Of a stretch of DNA of 64,000 nucleotides, positions 9,650-22,358 are shown in pieces; position 1 is the stretch's first letter, and the number at the start of each line of letters is the position of its first letter. Below the pieces are notes generated by a model. It did not search any database and was not told the DNA's origin. It saw only the letters and a program-made list of their open reading frames with translations. The DNA is from Hyaloscypha bicolor E (Eukaryota; Ascomycota; Leotiomycetes; Helotiales; Hyaloscyphaceae), in assembly GCF_002865645.1 (NCBI RefSeq), contig NW_020194618.1, forward strand, positions 650,885 through 714,884, in the 5' to 3' direction. The position numbers and the translations under genes are program-made.

Positions 9650-12600
9650 TAATACTAAAACTTAAACCTCGACTATATCCGTTATTATTAACCGGTTTCT
9701 TCCTAATTCCGGTTTCTAAACTAAAAGATATACTTAAACGGGAAATTAGCTCTTTAGAAATATTATTAATAGAAATTTCAGGTACGGAAACTTTATAATT
9801 AGCTATAGAAGAAATTATTAAGATTAATATAGCTAAGAATAAGTATATACTAGTACCGGATTTAAATCTACTATTTGCGGAAGCTTCTAAAATACTATAG
9901 TTTCAGGAAAGTAATATCTCTATATTCTTAAAATAGTATATAAATATATATAAGAACTATTATATTTCCGATAATACTAAAAGAGAGAGAATTATCCGTT
10001 ATATCTCTCTTATTTATAAGAATTAGATTAAAGCTATACTAGAGTACTATACTAATAATCCAGAAAATTATTAGGAAACCAAGTTCTTTAAAGCCTTATT
10101 AAAGGAATTCCGAGAGTATAACTGGGAAATACTTAAAATTAGCTATAACTTTCTTAATTGGATTATTATATAAGCCCAGAATAGAGGAATCTCTTCCAAG
10201 TCTTATATTAATATATTTAATAAAGTATTAAAGGAATTACTAAAGAGGAAAGAGATAAATGAAATTATTTAGTACTAAGAGTTTATAAGAGAATTATCTA
10301 TTCTAGTAAGAGATTATATTCTTAAGAATATAAATTTCGAGCCTATAGATATTTCTACTTATAAATATAGTAAGATATATAAGAAGATAGTAATATTCTA
10401 TTAGTATAAAGAAAAGAAATACTATTTTAATATTACTAATAATCCAGATATATCCAGATTTAGATAAGAATACTTGAATATAGTAGTCTATAATATAGTT
10501 CCTAAATTAGAAGATAATTATTCTTTATTAGTTCCTCTTACTATACTTCTTAAAGCTACTATAGGTATAGGTAAGAAGAGAATCTAGCCTATAGCTAATT
10601 ATATAAAACCTACTAAAAGTAGTAAACCTAAGGAAGATAATATTAACTAGCTAGCGAAAAGTCTGGAAAAACTATTTATTACTACTATAACTTAAGAGAA
10701 CCTATAGAAATAACTTAATATAGCTACTATTATAATTCGGAAGGATATCTATAGCCTGCTTATATAGCCTAGCTAACTATAGCAAGTATAATAGTATTAA
10801 TAGCCTAATAGATATAATTCGGGTTTTTAGGAAAAATATACTAGAAGTTATAATAAAGAATATAGAGAATGCTATAGTAGCTATAGTAGTCGAGCTAGAA
10901 TAAGTAGAGGGTCTAAATAACTGTATTCTAGAGGAAGTTAGTCTCAAATATAATTAGAAAATACTACTTAAGTTAATACAGCCTATAATATAGGCCTAAA
11001 ACCGAGAGAACGAATTTGCTATAAATACTATAGCAGAAATAAGAATAATAATATTAACCTAGAATATATCTATATCTTTTAGTTCTATTATTTACTAATA
11101 GAAGAACTTATAAATTATAGATATATTTACTAATTTAATAGAAAATAATATAAAGGGCTATTTAAGCCTAAATAAGAAAGCATTTCCTTTTTCCTTACTA
11201 GTAAGTGCCGGTAGTTTAATTAAATCGTTTCCCAAGTTTAAGGAGGAGAATTCAACTATAATTTAAATACTTAACCCAAAAATATCTAGAGATTAATAAG
11301 GGATATCCAGTTTACTAGGTAAGAAAGAGAAAAGGGAACTAGCTAACCGGAATCTATATATAAAAGCAAGCAAATTATATCTAAGGAATCTAAATAGCCG
11401 CTTTGCTTTAGAGGAAATTATATTGAAATTACTAATACTTCAGGTTCTGGAATTAATAAATAGTATTAAGATTTGGCTATAAATAGCATTTCTATTAATA
11501 CTATAATAGGTTCCTTATTAAGAAGAAAGGGAAAAGAGGTAAAAATAGCTAAAGAGGTTTTCTAAAGACAAGCTAGAGTAAAAGAAAGGCTACTTTATAT
11601 AAGAGGCCAGAAGAATACTGCTTCAAGAAGTAATAAATGAGAGAATAGTCTAGCTAAGAATATAGATATTAATACTTCTAAAGATAAACTAGATAAGTTA
11701 GGAACTTAGTATACTCTTAACTATAATAAGTATAGGACTTCTGAAATTAATAATATTCTAATAAGGCTACTAAAGAAAGTAACTATTCCACTTCTAAAGA
11801 CTTAGAAAGAAATAAGAATATTTATTAATATCTTAAAGATACCAGATCTAGCTATTATACTTTAGAATTAATAGATTAAGAATAATACTTTCTATCTTAT
11901 TATCTTATAAATAGGAAATACTATTGCGTTAAGTATAGTTAGATATACTAGGAGATCTATAGAGCTAGTAGCTATAGCTTATATAATAGATAGAATATTT
12001 AAGGAATTAGAAATACTGGCTTAGATATCTAATACTAATAGAATTATTTAATTTAAAGGTAATAGTATTAATATTCGAATATTACTAGCTTATAAATATA
12101 TTATATAATTACTATATCTCTAATTTATATTTCGAGGACCTTAAGAGAATATTAAATGTAAAGAAATAATTAATACTAGAGCTAAAGTTAATATTTTTCC
12201 CGAAAAGATTTCTAGAAGTATTAGTAAAGTAATATATAATACTATAAATTATTAAATATTTACTACTACTAAGGCAGAATTTGAATTCGCAGAAATAGCA
12301 AAATTTAGAGCTAAGGTTATAAATAGAGTAGAATATAAAGATATATTCTTTCTAGTTAAAGAAGCTCTAAAGATTCTGCTTAGTTAACTATTTTTAGTAA
12401 AGATAAAGATAAATATTATATATAGAAGTAATAGTTTATAGGATAGAAGGTTTACTAATTCTAAAGACGACTAGAATACCTATATTATTATAATTATTCT
12501 ATTTTTAAAGAATATTAGAAAATAGAAGAAAGTAATAGTTTAAAAATACTAAGCTTCTAGAATTAAGGAATTAAGTAATATAGAGCAGAAAACTAAAGGT

Positions 12601-15600
12601 AAAGAGGAAAAATAGAGCCTAATATTATAACCGGTAATAATATTAGAGAAAATAGAAAGATACCGGAATTTTCTATAAATTCTTTTATTTTAGGTTTAGA
12701 AATTTAGGAAATTAATAATATTTTTAGAGAAACTAAAGCAGAAAAGGCTCTAATTAGAGTATTATTAAGAGTAGTTCCGGAACTAATAGAAAAAGAAGTA
12801 AAAAGGATATTAAGTAAAGATATTTCTAAAGAAGAAGTAAAATAGTATCTTCTAATAGTAAAGAAATATATTTCCGAAGCTAAGAAATATAAAACCTAAG
12901 ACTAGAAAGAATTCTGGAATATATAAAAGCTTAAAGAAAATATATTAAAATACCGGATAAAAAGGCACTCTCTATATCTAACTAGAAAGAAGCTAAGTAG
13001 GAAGGTTATAAATTCCGGAGATTAGATAAAAAGAATACTAGAGAAAATAGCTATAGCTCTTAAAGAAAAAAATAATAACTATAGTCTATTTCTAGTTATA
13101 GGAATATATAAAATAAAGAATAAGAAGATTCGACTAGTAAATACTAATAATAGAACTAGAGAAGGCTCTAGTAAATATTCGAACTAGTTTAAGAGATCTA
13201 AAACTAGAGAATACTTATAGAAGTATACTAGGAAATATAAGAACTACCTTTTACTAAGGATATTAGCTATTTCAAGAGATTTATAACTTATTCCGGAATG
13301 CCTGAAATAATTAAATATTAGTAATTAGCTCTAGAAAAAGAAACTAGCTATATTTCAAGAATTAATAATTAATTAAGAAAATATAATTATATTTAATTAG
13401 AAAGAAGTAGGAAAAGTCTATAAGGATATTAGCCTATCTATTCTAATTAAAACTATTAAGTATAGAGCCTGGCAAGAGAAGAATTTCCTATATCCTAAAG
13501 CTCTAGTACTAGTAGTAGTAAAAATACTATTAGAATACCTAGATTATAGAGTTTTTAAGAAATATAATAGACCTTACCGAAATCTATAGTTCTTAGTTAT
13601 AAAGAAGATTACTAGAACTTATAGACTAATTAATACCGCTATAAAAATGAATTTAGTAACCTTATAAAATACTAACTTACCTCTATTTACTAATAAGATC
13701 TCGAAGGAATTTACTAGATATACTTATACCTCTCTAATTAATTTCTTTTCTGGATATAATTAACTTATACTAGATACTTATAGTAGAGATTTGACTATAT
13801 TTATAATATTTCTGGAACTATTAAAAATAACTATACTACTTTAGGGAGCTACTAATTCCGTTATATAGTTTATATAGGTTATTATAACTATTCTAGAAAA
13901 TCTATTTCCCAAAATTACTATACTATTTATTAATAATATTAGAGTTAAGGAACCTTATATAGAATATAATAGGCAGCTTATTTTACCCGAAATTCGGCAT
14001 TTTATATTTAAATATCTTTAAAACCTAAATATAACCTTAGATAGAGTTAAATAAGCTAGAGCTAGTATAAAAAAAAAATTATAGTTCTATTATAATAGTA
14101 TAGTTATTATTAGCTTTATTTATAGAGTACTTAAAAGAAGCCCTTTAAGTTCAGGAATTACTAAAATCTTAAGATAGAAGTATTATAATAGTATAACTAA
14201 AAATAAGGCATTTATCGGAATTATTATTTACTATTATATTTAGATTAAAGGCTTTATAATTATTACTAAACCTATTTACCGCTTAATAAGGAAAGATATA
14301 ATATAGAACTAGAATAATAAATAAAAATAAGCTATATAAATTCTTTAAGAAAAGCTTACTATTACTTTAATACTTTATAAGTTATACTATAATCTATTAG
14401 AAGGTTAGGGAATAATTATATTAGTAGTAAATACTAGCCTAAATAAATAGGGCGGAACTCTTAGTTAATATAATAATAAAGAGAAAAAGAGAGTTATATA
14501 ATATAAGTCTGGAATCTGAAATAATACTAAATAGAAATATAATATTATTAAAAGAAAATACTGAGGGCTAGTAAAGTATTTATAGAAAGTATAATTCTAG
14601 CTATATAAAGTTTACTTTATCCTTAAACTAGACGCTAATATACTTATTATATAGCTAAGTAAAGCGGCTACGGATCTTTCTAGAGCTCTAGTTACTTACT
14701 AGCTAGTATAGATTTAGTTATTTGACTTTAAAGTCAAGTATATTAAGGGAACTAAGTATACTACTACTAACGGGTTATTAAGATATCTATAGTAAGAAGG
14801 CAATACTAAAAATAACGAGGATATTAATAAATAGTTAGTAATAGAGCTTAATACTATTAGAATAGTACCTATTAGGCGGAAAATTTGGATAAAGAAAGCA
14901 GTTCCGGTTTAGTTATATAATATTATTTTAAGAAATTAGACTTCTAAGACCTTTACTAGATATTTAAATAATAGTATTTAGTTACTAGAGATTAATAATT
15001 AAAGCCTTACTATATCTGGAAGCAAATTAGTAATATTAAAAAATAATAAAATTTGGAAGTTATATAGTAAAGGCTATAGCCTTTTATATATAACTGCCGG
15101 TAAAATAGTAAATAATAATACTAACTTCTATACTTTACTTAATAATCCGGCTATTTTACTAGATTCCTTAAATAATAGCTATTTCAAATAATACTAGAAT
15201 ATTATATAATACCTTATAATATTCTCTAGACCGAAAGAAATATCTAGGGCCGAGTTTCGAAAATTAAGTAAAGAAGCTTTAAATTATAGTATAAGAGATT
15301 AATTACTATAGAGAATTATATCTAAAGTATATCTGCTTTAATTTATTATTAATAATTAAGAGTAAAGGAAAATTATTATTAAAGAGCTATATAATAAGAT
15401 TAGATATACCGGAAAAGAAAGTATCTTTTACTTAATAGCTAGCCGCTATTATTAGGAAAGTTACTATAATTATATATGGAAGTATATTAATACTTATAAG
15501 ATCTATTAGTATAAGAATAAAAGAAGATAAGAAGAAGCTCTATATCTAATAAAAGCTATATTTCTTTTCTATTACCTTGAAATTAATATAGTTAAACTAC

Positions 15601-16740
15601 CAGATTATAAAGGATATAATTTACTAGTTATTACCAGAAATAATTTCTCAGGATAGATTAAAGCTAGATCTTTAAAGAATCTAACTAGTAAAAAGATTAC
15701 TAAGTTTATTTAGGAAGAAATTATTTATAGATATAGTTTATTTAGGTAGCTTAAGGTAAATAGCGGATCGGAATTTAAAGAAGTAGTAATTCAGGAACTT
15801 AATAAGCTAGAAATTAATAGAATTATTATTTTGGCCTATAATTCTAAAAGAAATAGTATAATTAAAAGAGGGTATTAATTGATTATTTAGGTACTTATTA
15901 TACTTATAATAGGTAAAAAGAAGCCTTAGGTAAATTTACTACTATATATTCTATTTACTAACTAAGTTACTATATATAAACTAATTAAATTTACCCCTTT
16001 TTATATAGTCTATAGTAAAGAAACTATACTATCTATAGAAATATACTTTCTAACCTAAAGAATACTTAGATAGAATAAAGTCTATAATAGGGAAATGCTT
16101 CTAGAGATATATATAAAGCAAATATAAATAAGAGATAAAGATATTAAAGAAGCTAGAATAAAGAAGAATAGATAATACCGAGAAGAAAAGAAGTAATTTA
16201 ATATTATCTACTAGATTTATTTAAACTCTATTTCCGAAAAGAATCTAGTTCTTATATATAATATTAAATTAATAAATTAAAATAAGTTAAGGAATATAAA
16301 GCTACTATATTACTAGCTTGGCCTATATAGAATAAGATATATAGATTAACTAAAAGAATACTATATACTAGAAGAACTTAATAGTACTATACTCTAAAGA
16401 ATATATACCGGAAATTAACTTAAGTAGTTTATTAAAAGAAATAAATTCTAGTATTCTTTTAAAAATAAGGTTAATAATAAGTATATATCTATAAATAAAT
16501 ATTTTAAGATAAATATAGAACTAGAAAAAAAAGCAGTTATAGAGTATTATAAGCGAAATAGTATTTAGGAAATTAAGAAAGCTACTAGTATTATTATATA
16601 TATTCTAGAGTTACCGGAATTAGAGAGAGTAAAGTATATTTCCTTTATAGAAGACTGGGAGGAAGTATTTAATAATAGAAGCTCTTCTTAACCTAAAATA
16701 AAGCTTATTATCTTTAATTTCTTATATATCTTTTAAATTT
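9650..16740 (+). pseudogene. gag-pol of the 13.2-kb gypsy element, RIP-killed
   Basis: Reading through TAA/TAG as Gln, the plus strand gives a gag-like region (about 9.7-11.0 kb) and a retropepsin-like region near 12.1-12.4 kb. Reverse transcriptase follows at about 13.5-14.3 kb (TYRLINTAIKMNL, SLINFFSGYNQLILDT), then RNase H near 14.4-14.8 kb (LVVNTSLN-like). Integrase lies at about 15.4-16.1 kb (LLVITRNNFSG, LAYNSKRNSIIKRGY), followed by a C-terminal part near 16.3 kb. Dozens of stops, with Asp/Gly codons turned to Asn/Arg, are what C-to-T and G-to-A changes on both strands produce. No function can remain. No classic CCHC knuckle could be seen in its gag. Confidence 0.75.
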
Positions 16741-18580
16741 TCCTTCCAACTATTATTTATAACTTTTAGAGAATATTATTATTGGACTATTATTCTGGAA
16801 ATCGGACGAGCTTTACTATTATTTATTTCTTACTATTATCTAATTATTATTACTAGATAATATTCTTAATATATAAGATTCTACTACTAGATCTTAGGAA
16901 TTGAATATAAAGCGTCTCTTTTAGTATAAAATTAAATAGAAAGGTCGAGAGATTACTTTATAAACTCTTAATTCCGAACTATAGTAATAGATAATATCTA
17001 TATTTGAAGATAGAGAGAGAAGAGAAGAAGAAAGGGGGCCTTTTATATATATCTTACTAAACTAGAAACCTTTTAAAAGCTCTATTCGCCCTTTTATCTA
17101 GCTATTCTTATGGCTTATACCGGTCTAAAGCTTAATTATAATATCTATAGATCTCGACTTTAACTTAAACTACTATTATAAGTTTCCTTATAATATTTAA
17201 ATAAACTTCCTAATTAGAAGTTATATATAGACGGAATAGCCGAACTAGAAGCCCTATAAGAGAAAAGAGAAACCTTATTAAATCTAATAATTATTTCCGA
17301 AGATACTTAATAATATATAATTCTGGAAATCTATTAGATATTAAATAAACTAGATCTGCCTATTTAAAGCCTACCTTATACTAGAAAACCCACTTCCTCT
17401 TTAATATAACTATAGTTACTCTTAAAACTAATACTGAGGCTTAGTTAGTATATTATATATTTCTACCTTTATATAAGAAAACTTCTCCTATATAGAACCT
17501 ATTCTCCGACTATAATACTATTTTATTACTAGAAACTAATTACTTCTTTAAAAAGCTAGTATAATTCGCTATTTCTTACTATTAATCTGTTTTCTATTAT
17601 TAAATATTATCTAAGTAATTAAGAAAATACTTTTAATACTATATCCTTAATACTAATTTAGAATATCTAATCTTTCTATATTCTATATTAATTTTAATAT
17701 TAACTATTTCAAACTTAATAATAGTACTATAAACTCTATTTATACTATTTTATAGTTTTTCTTTTTATATATTCTAATACTTTTAGTATTACTTTTATAG
17801 ATATAGATATTACTTTAAAGTTCTAATTAACTAAATAGTTTTATACTATATAAAGTTAACTTTAATAAGTACTAAATAAATATAATTAGCCTTCGGAAGA
17901 GATATAAATTAGTTTCGGAAGAAGTAATACCTTATTTTAAGTTATTTCTTAATTCTATTATTCTAATTTCTTTTCTATTAATATTTACTTTATATTTTTC
18001 TAATACCTTTAGTATACTTATATATCTTGTCTTTTATATATTTCCTATATTATTTCCCTTCTTTTATACTATTCTTTAAGTTAATAGAAATGTCTCTAAA
18101 TAAATAGGGGATCGGAATATACCTATATTATAAAATTTTCGTTATTTCCTTTTATATTCTAATACTTCAGATATTACTATTATATTTATATTTCTATTAT
18201 ATTATTTTCTTATTTTTCTATTATTACTATTTAGTTTAATTTGCCTTAATTATTTCCTTAATTATATTTCCTTAGATATATATATTTATATTCTTTTCTA
18301 TAATAGAAGCCTAATTCTATATTTTACTTTCTATAATTATTTCTAGTTTATAACTATATTACCTTAAATATATCTAATTATTATATCTACTTTCTCTATT
18401 ATATATATTACTATTTCAGCTTTATTTTCTTGCTAGAAAGAAAGAAAAACTCGAATATATATAATGCCTTTATATAATTCAAAACTATTTTAATTCACTC
18501 TTTATTTTGGAATATATTTAAAAGAAATTCTTGTAATCTCGAGAACCTTTAACTTTATAACCTATAACTATTATATTAAT
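16741..18580 (+). other. AT-rich post-integrase segment of the gypsy element
   Basis: This is a RIP-mutated stretch between the integrase and the extra frame. Some plus-strand frames look as if they once coded, but no family is recognisable. At about 18093-18117 a copy of the element's polypurine-tract context occurs (AATAAATAGGGGATCGG). It closely matches AATAAATAGGGGGTCGG before the 3' LTR, yet no LTR follows it here. Confidence 0.4.
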
Positions 18581-18589
18581 AATACCTTT

Positions 18590-21350
18590 ATAATCTATTA
18601 AGAATAATAAAATAGCTAAAGTATAGATTCCTTAAGCTAGCGAAGTGCAGTAGCTAGTTCTTATAAGCCGTAATATTATTAAAAGCCTATAGATTAATAG
18701 TATTAAAGTTTAGAGTATTAAAGAAGTTTAGGTAGTTATAGAAGATCTACTAATACTAGAAAAGATAGCTATAATTACTAAATTTAATATAAATATTCTA
18801 GATAAGCTAAGCGGTATATATAATAAGCTCTTAAAATAGAAAACCTTTATTAGAAACGGAACTAGACTGGAATTAACTAAGGAGAAGTTAAAGAACTACT
18901 AAGCTAATAATAGGGAATTCGAGAATATTATTAAAGGCATTTCTAAAGGCAAATAAGAGAAGCTTAATAAGATTAAAACTATAGTAAATAGTCTAAAAAT
19001 TAAGGGTTAGAATAAAATTATACTATATAGTAAAACCTTTAGCTAATATATTAATAATATCTATAATAATCTTAGTAAAAACGTTTATAAGAAATTATAC
19101 TCTCTCTTTAAGATAAAAGCTTTAGTATATAAAGCTATTTAGTTAATTAATAAAGCTACTTTAGAGTATATTAAGGATAAGAAGTATTAAAATACTAGTA
19201 TATTTACTAAATTAGATATTACTAAAGCACTCAAGTATATAGAAGCTATTTCGGAACCTGGAGAATTAAAGTTTAAGCTATTATTAGCTAATAACCTTAA
19301 AACTAGATAGTATATCTTTAATATTTCCGGAATTCTAATTAAGAGAGCTTATAGTAATAAGCCTTTTCCTGCTTTCCGAGATAAGCCTAGAGAATAGGCC
19401 TCTATTATAATTTCAGCTTTAATTTAATCGGATCTAGCTAAGAAAAATAAAGCTAATTTAATAAAGCCTAATAAGAAAGCTACTAGTAAAGCTAGTAGAA
19501 CTAGTAAGACTAGTAGAACTAGTATAACTAGATAAGAAGAACCTGGCAAGAATAGAGAGCAAGCTAAGCCTAAGACTTCTAATAGATAACGGAGATCTGA
19601 GCGCTAGACTAAGCGTAAGGTTAATAAAATAGAGAAAAGTAAAGAGGAATCCTCTATTCTAAAGGGAAAGATATTATCTAGAAAGACTCCCTTAACTATA
19701 CCCAGAACTAAGAAGTAAAAGACTAAGGATATTGAGTCCAGAGAACTTAATAGTAGTATTAAGTATATTTATAAAATACTAGCTAAATAGAAATTAATAC
19801 TTACTTAGTAAGATAAGTATATCTTTAAGGAAGTATATAGCAGTATTTTGGGATCTATTTATAAGCGAGAATACTATAGAGTTAATAATGGATTCCTTAA
19901 AGCTTCCTATATAGGATATATTTAGTAACTTGCTAATACTCTCTCTATTAATATACGAGATATTAAGAATACTCTAAAGCTAGTTACTAAGATCTATAAA
20001 GTTACTAAAGGCAAAAAGTATATTTCTGTTACTTAAGTAAATAAGAAAATACGGGATGTTTTCTTTAAAATATAGAAAATTAAGTAATATAAATATAAGC
20101 GCTATATTTCTAATTAATTCCGCCTAAATTTATAGCTTTAATTTAATACTATAGTTTCTATTTCTGAGTCTAGTACTACTAATCTGGGTATAAATAGCTA
20201 TATTTATAAGAAGGATTACCTAAAGTAGATTAAGAAGCTTAGTATTCGAGAACTCTTAATAGTAGAGATAGAGATACTATAGTTCTACCTCCGAAAAGAT
20301 AATATATTAATATATAGAGATCTAAGTAATAGCTACTTTACCTTAGCCTCTTAACTTTTAATAGCAGATCTATTAATATAGCTCGGATTCTATAAGGCAT
20401 TAAATAAGTATTCTATTTACCTAATTACTTACTTTTAGCCAGCCTAATACTTTACTTCTGGAAACATTAATTATAATTAGTATAAAAGTAATATTAAAGA
20501 TCTGGCTACTATTAAAGCTTTAAGTAGCGAATTCTACCTTAGTAAAGAATATCGGAATATTGGCTATATTTTCCTTATAGACTATAAAAAGGCTACTACT
20601 TTTAGTAAGAAGTTCTTTAAAGATATTAATTACTTCTCTATTTCCAATGAATTTAAGCTAGAAGTAGCTAAGGAATTAAGCAAGTATCTACTAAAAGTAG
20701 TAGGAGAGAAGACTTTAAGTATAGTCTATATAACTAGATAAATAAATGCCTTTAGCTAGATAATCTATAAGTCTGGAATTATAGGAAAGCGTTAATTCTC
20801 GGATAATATATAAGTTAAAGGATAGCTTAATAATAATTTATTACTTAATAGGCCTTTTATTATAATTCTAATAAGTCTAGTTACTATTAAGGATAGAATA
20901 TGCGAAAATAGAGTCTTTTATAAGGTTATTAAAGCCTCTTATCTAGAGCTTTCTCCTCCTATTAAAGGTTAATTTAAGGATATAGCAGATAATATAAAAT
21001 TTGAAGGGGCTATCTATTTGGAATATATTAGTATAATATATAATATAATTCGCTATAATAAGCCTCCTTAATATCCAGTAGTAAAGGCGGAAATTAAGTA
21101 ATAGTTAAAGGCAAATACTAATTAATATAGAGAACTATATTAGATTTGGTATAAGAATATAGCTTAGCGAGTTCGGATTGCCTTTAAGCAAGTTCGGAAA
21201 TATAAAATAAGACTATTTAAAGGTAATAAGTCTTATTTTAGGTATATAGAGGAGAAATTAGATTTACTAATAAAGGAAGATCCTAAATATTTCGTTATTT
21301 CGGACTCTAAGTAAGATTTTTCTATTATTTTTGATACTTAGGGAATAAGT
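18590..21350 (+). pseudogene. Extra post-integrase ORF of the gypsy element, RIP-killed, unidentified
   Basis: Ignoring stops, one plus-strand frame runs for roughly 900 codons from about 18.6 kb to the polypurine tract. Features visible are a helical N-terminal third (LKNYQANNREFENIIKG), a basic low-complexity stretch rich in SKTSRTS near 19.5 kb, and a long C-terminal part without a family motif, ending GISINK at the tract. Most stops are TAA/TAG where CAA/CAG is likely. I do not recognise it: there is no envelope-like signal or membrane pattern and no polymerase motif. It could be a captured gene, an accessory retrotransposon protein or a merged older insertion. Confidence 0.45.
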
Positions 21351-21371
21351 ATAAATAAATAGGGGGTCGGA

Positions 21372-21674
21372 TATAGTACGGCAGGCTATACTCGTCGAAA
21401 ATTATATTATTTTGGCGGTTTTAAGGTTTAGGTTATATAGTAAAGGCTATAGCCTTTTATATATAACTTGCAGAAATTATATAAGAAAGCTGGTTTTTCT
21501 ATAGACTTAGAGAATAATCCTTTATAAGTATTTAATTAATTAAGCTTTTATATACTATATACTATTTATACTTTACTATTTACGCTTTTGATTTGTTATT
21601 TTGCTATTAAGTTACGTTTTGCGCTCTAGTATACTTTATATGGGTTTTTGTCTTATTACAGTTTCCCTCTCACA
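21372..21674 (+). repeat. 3' LTR of the 13.2-kb gypsy element
   Basis: This 303-bp copy matches 8507-8809 throughout, with extra G-to-A and C-to-T changes, for example TGTGGTACGG here reading TATAGTACGG. It is preceded by the purine-rich tract GGGGGTCGG and followed by the CTAC target duplication. Confidence 0.85.
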
Positions 21675-22221
21675 CTACTCAGTGGTTTATTAGCTAGTTT
21701 CAGGTAAAAAGAACAGGAAAATAGGGGCTACCTTCTTATACGGGCCTTGTTCCTGATTTCCATGGAATTACATATATATATAAAGCTTCTAGAACCTATC
21801 CCTACTTATATAGCTTGCAATTAGATATTTAGGAGCTATATTCTTTATAATCCAATAATCTGCAATCTTATTATATATATATATATAAGGTTATATATAT
21901 ATGAATTGCAAAGTAGATATAAATCTCTCCTCTATATATCGGGTACCACTTCTTTGCTCTTATATAAGGGCACAAATCGTTCTGAGGCTCTCGCAGATAG
22001 CTATTTGTCTTCTCAACTATTAAATTAACGATTTCGGTAATATAATATATAGTAAATAAAGTAATAGGGTTATCGGGAGAGACGTCTTCAAGTAAAGTAA
22101 TTTCCCAGCCGAATTAGGGCAATTATATAGGCTTAAAAGTACTCCCCTGCTTATATAGTGAATCCTTATTAGGCCAAAGGGTCCCTTTATCGGTAGAATT
22201 GAATATAGTATCGTCTGGCAT
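21675..22221 (-). pseudogene. piggyBac transposase, N-terminal third, RIP-mutated
   Basis: From an ATG at 22221 the minus strand reads MPDDTIFNSTDKGTLWPNK, then SLYKQGSTFKPI and LEDVSPDNP, typical of the start of a fungal piggyBac transposase. It continues with several stops to the retrotransposon target site at 21675. Reading into 8506 resumes the same protein (..TE*VEALSSHIQ), which shows that the two pieces were one gene before the gypsy insertion. The stops are mostly CAA/CAG to TAA/TAG. Confidence 0.75.
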
Positions 22222-22358
22222 TGTAATTGTAGTGTAATTAATTAATTAAGTGGTTTATTTATATGTAAATAGCAGAGCGTGATTTTGGTATTTCTCCGGA
22301 TAATTAGTTATTCCGCTCCGGAAAATTCCCACCTGGCTGCAGTATATTAGATAGAAGG

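Larger units (their letters stand above)
8507..21674 (+). mobile_element. Ty3/gypsy LTR retrotransposon, 13.2 kb, RIP-inactivated
   Basis: Flanked by two 303-bp direct LTRs (8507-8809, 21372-21674) that begin TGTGGTACGG/TATAGTACGG and end in C/T-A. A 4-bp target duplication CTAC lies outside (8503-8506, 21675-21678). The internal plus strand, ignoring stops, encodes in order gag, a retropepsin-like region, reverse transcriptase, RNase H and integrase, the Ty3/gypsy order. A purine-rich tract (GGGGGTCGG, 21362-21370) precedes the 3' LTR. It is unusually long because about 4.6 kb follows the integrase. It is inserted into the piggyBac transposase gene. Confidence 0.85.
7139..22358 (-). mobile_element. 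piggyBac-type DNA transposon, split by an LTR retrotransposon
   Basis: The outer ends are inverted repeats of about 34 bp: left 7139-7172, containing GCGGCCAGATGGGAATT, and right 22324-22358, containing AATTCCCACCTGGCTGC. They differ only by transitions over most of their length. The left end abuts TTAA, the piggyBac target, at 7135-7138; the right TTAA is not preserved. Between them are the two halves of one transposase on the minus strand, separated by the 13,168-bp gypsy element at 8507-21674. Without the insert the element is about 2.05 kb, usual for a fungal piggyBac-like element. Confidence 0.8.

Noticed and set aside
16741..21371. Retroviral-type envelope gene
   Set aside because: The extra ORF is in the env position, but no signal peptide, membrane segments or glycoprotein pattern could be seen, so the label is not justified.
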